In this document: in pieces, positions 62,823 to 64,000 of the stretch
Layout: each line of letters starts with the position of its first letter
Numbering within the stretch: the stretch's first letter is position 1
NCBI GenBank assembly: GCA_016713225.1
Contig: JADJPO010000003.1
Coordinates: 682,001-746,000, forward strand
Source: Kineosporiaceae bacterium
Lineage (GTDB): Bacteria; Actinomycetota; Actinomycetes; Actinomycetales; Kineosporiaceae
Direction: 5' to 3'
Length of the DNA: 64,000 bases
Position numbers and translations under genes: made by a program
Notes under the pieces: model-generated
The model's input: the letters and a program-made list of their open reading frames with translations, nothing else
Told to the model about the DNA's origin: nothing
The model's database searches: none

Positions 62823-63796
62823 GCGGCGCGAAGGGGCCGACCGCCCCGGCCGATGAGGCCTGGGCGGTCGAGACCCGTTCCCTGACCAAGCGTTTCGGTC
62901 ATCAGGTGGTCGTCGACACGCTCGACATGCAGGTGCCGTTCGGTGCCGTCTACGGCTTCCTCGGGCCGAACGGTTCGGGCAAGACCACGACGATCCGCAT
63001 GCTGCTGGGCCTGGTCGAGCCCAGTGCCGGAGAGCGCCGCCTCCTCGGGCTGGACATCCCGGCACGGGCGTCGGCGGCGCTACCGCGGGTCGGTGCACTG
63101 GTCGAGGGCCCGGCGTTCCATCCCTACCTGTCCGGCCGGGCCAACCTGGCCCGGTTGGACGCCGCGGATCGGGCCGCCGATCCGCGCACCGCATCGCATC
63201 GCGTCGATGCCGCCCTCGATCGGGTCGGACTCCTGTCGGCGGCGGGCAAGCGCTACCGCGCCTACTCACTGGGTATGCGGCAACGACTGGCCATCGCCGG
63301 CGCGCTGCTGACGCCACGTGACCTGTTGGTGCTCGATGAACCGACCAATGGCCTGGACCCCCAGGGCACCCGCGAGGTCCGCATGCTGATCGGATCGGTG
63401 GCCGCCGAGGGCACCACGGTGTTGGTCTCGAGCCACCTGCTCTCCGAGGTGGAGCAGGTCTGCACCCACCTCGGCATCATGCGCGCCGGCCGGCTGGTGG
63501 CTCAGGGCACGATCGCCGACATCCGCGGCGAACAAGCTGCCACCTGCCGAGTCCTCACCAGTGAGCCCGCGGCCGCCTCGCGCGTGTTGACCGAGCTGGG
63601 CGCCACCGACCTGCGGGTGCTGGCGCGCGAGGGGGCGACCGTCGTCCACGCGGCGACCGGCCACCTGGCGCCCGACAAGATCGTGGCCGCACTCGTGCAC
63701 GGCGGCGTCCCGGTGAGTGGTTTCAGCCTCGGCACGCCCAGCCTGGAGGACACCTTCGTCGCCCTGACCGGAGAGGGATTCGATGTCAGCGGTTGA
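62819..63796 (+). CDS. ABC transporter ATP-binding protein (CcmA/ABC-2 type)
   Basis: A 325-aa ATPase: GPNGSGKTTTIRMLLGLV, YSLGMRQRLAIAGALL, DLLVLDEPTNGLDPQGTREV and VLVSSHLLSEVEQV. The signature loop is SLGMRQR in place of SGGQ, usual for ABC-2 exporters. GTG 62819 overlaps the LolA-like gene and the permease start lies inside its 3' end, so the three genes are translationally linked. Confidence 0.92.
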   Translation: MSGAKGPTAPADEAWAVETRSLTKRFGHQVVVDTLDMQVPFGAVYGFLGPNGSGKTTTIRMLLGLVEPSAGERRLLGLDIPARASAALPRVGALVEGPAFHPYLSGRANLARLDAADRAADPRTASHRVDAALDRVGLLSAAGKRYRAYSLGMRQRLAIAGALLTPRDLLVLDEPTNGLDPQGTREVRMLIGSVAAEGTTVLVSSHLLSEVEQVCTHLGIMRAGRLVAQGTIADIRGEQAATCRVLTSEPAAASRVLTELGATDLRVLAREGATVVHAATGHLAPDKIVAALVHGGVPVSGFSLGTPSLEDTFVALTGEGFDVSG

Positions 63797-64000
63797 GCTC
63801 GCCCACACTCGTGGCCGCGCGCTGCCCGGGCGGTTGCTCCGCTCCGAACTGCGTCTGATCGGGGGCCGACGACGCAACCAGGCGGGGCTCGTCGTCCTGG
63901 CGCTGGTGCCGATCATCATGGCTGTCTCGATCAAGCTGTCCAGCTCCGGGGACTCCGGCGGGGGCGATCTGTTCTCCTCGATCACCGCCAACGGCCTGTT
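63783..64000 (+). CDS. ABC transporter permease, N-terminal part (cut by window edge)
   Basis: About 72 residues are visible: a polar N-terminus (SAVELAHTRGRALPGRLL), then the first hydrophobic helix QAGLVVLALVPIIMAVSIKL and a Ser/Gly loop. This is a typical ABC-2 permease start. ATG 63783 overlaps the ATPase gene by 14 bp. The rest lies beyond the window. Confidence 0.8.
   Translation, partial: MSAVELAHTRGRALPGRLLRSELRLIGGRRRNQAGLVVLALVPIIMAVSIKLSSSGDSGGGDLFSSITANGL

Overview
The window is chromosomal DNA from a high-GC Gram-positive bacterium of the Actinomycetota. The evidence is very high G+C, frequent GTG starts, chains of 4-bp ATGA/GTGA gene overlaps, an F420-type LLM oxidoreductase, SufR-SUF and InhA/FabG genes, and a gene order that follows the Mycobacterium tuberculosis Rv1447c-Rv1488 segment in outline (zwf, tal, tkt / ctaB / ctaA, ABC pair / sufR-B-D-C-S-U-T / ABC-F with small HTH / fabG, inhA / NfeD, SPFH). 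The genus cannot be named from sequence alone. No rRNA, tRNA, CRISPR array, insertion sequence or prophage was seen; this is core chromosome with small accessory insertions.

Layout. 1-3.6 kb (minus): pentose-phosphate operon tkt-tal-zwf, with tal carrying a one-base frameshift. 4-7 kb: heme O synthase (ctaB), a CDF metal exporter, a perfect 31-bp inverted repeat, and heme A synthase (ctaA). 7-8.7 kb: ABC-2 exporter. 8.8-16.2 kb: sufR-B-D-ferredoxin-C-S-U-T, ending in an acVLRF1-type ribosome-rescue gene 2 bp further on. 16.4-19.6 kb: SDR, lysA, esterase. 19.6-23.8 kb (minus): bioY, an acyl-CoA ligase, a thiolase and the ECF transporter A and T components in one overlapping operon. 23.9-29 kb: zinc metallopeptidase, ABC-F factor, small HTH protein with a structured leader, ABC exporter. 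29-36.5 kb: atypical SDR, SURF1, DUF3099, quinone reductase, fabG-inhA, SixA, LLM oxidoreductase and glgC. 36.5-42 kb: glgM, a VapBC-like pair, a conserved hypothetical, an ABC ATPase, NfeD and SPFH proteins. 42-50 kb: lytic transglycosylase, TauE exporter, SpoU methyltransferase, Acg-type nitroreductase, degenerate EAL protein divergent from a tandem-PAS protein, and an unknown 490-aa protein. 50-54.7 kb: DUF2892 protein, an ECF sigma factor fused to a zinc anti-sigma domain, and sdhCAB. 54.8-58.3 kb: CoA-disulfide-reductase-like flavoprotein, DUF6394-like membrane protein, K+ channel with two RCK domains. 58.3-64 kb: hypothetical, VanW, two-component system, LolA/RseB-like secreted protein and an ABC transporter that runs off the window.

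Themes. Much of the window serves aerobic respiration and its cofactors: heme O/A synthesis, SURF1, Fe-S assembly, succinate dehydrogenase. The rest covers carbon storage (glgC/glgM), fatty acid elongation (fabG/inhA) and envelope signalling. At fourteen genes a TANNNT hexamer sits 6-8 nt before the start codon, which suggests widespread leaderless transcription and helped to choose several starts.
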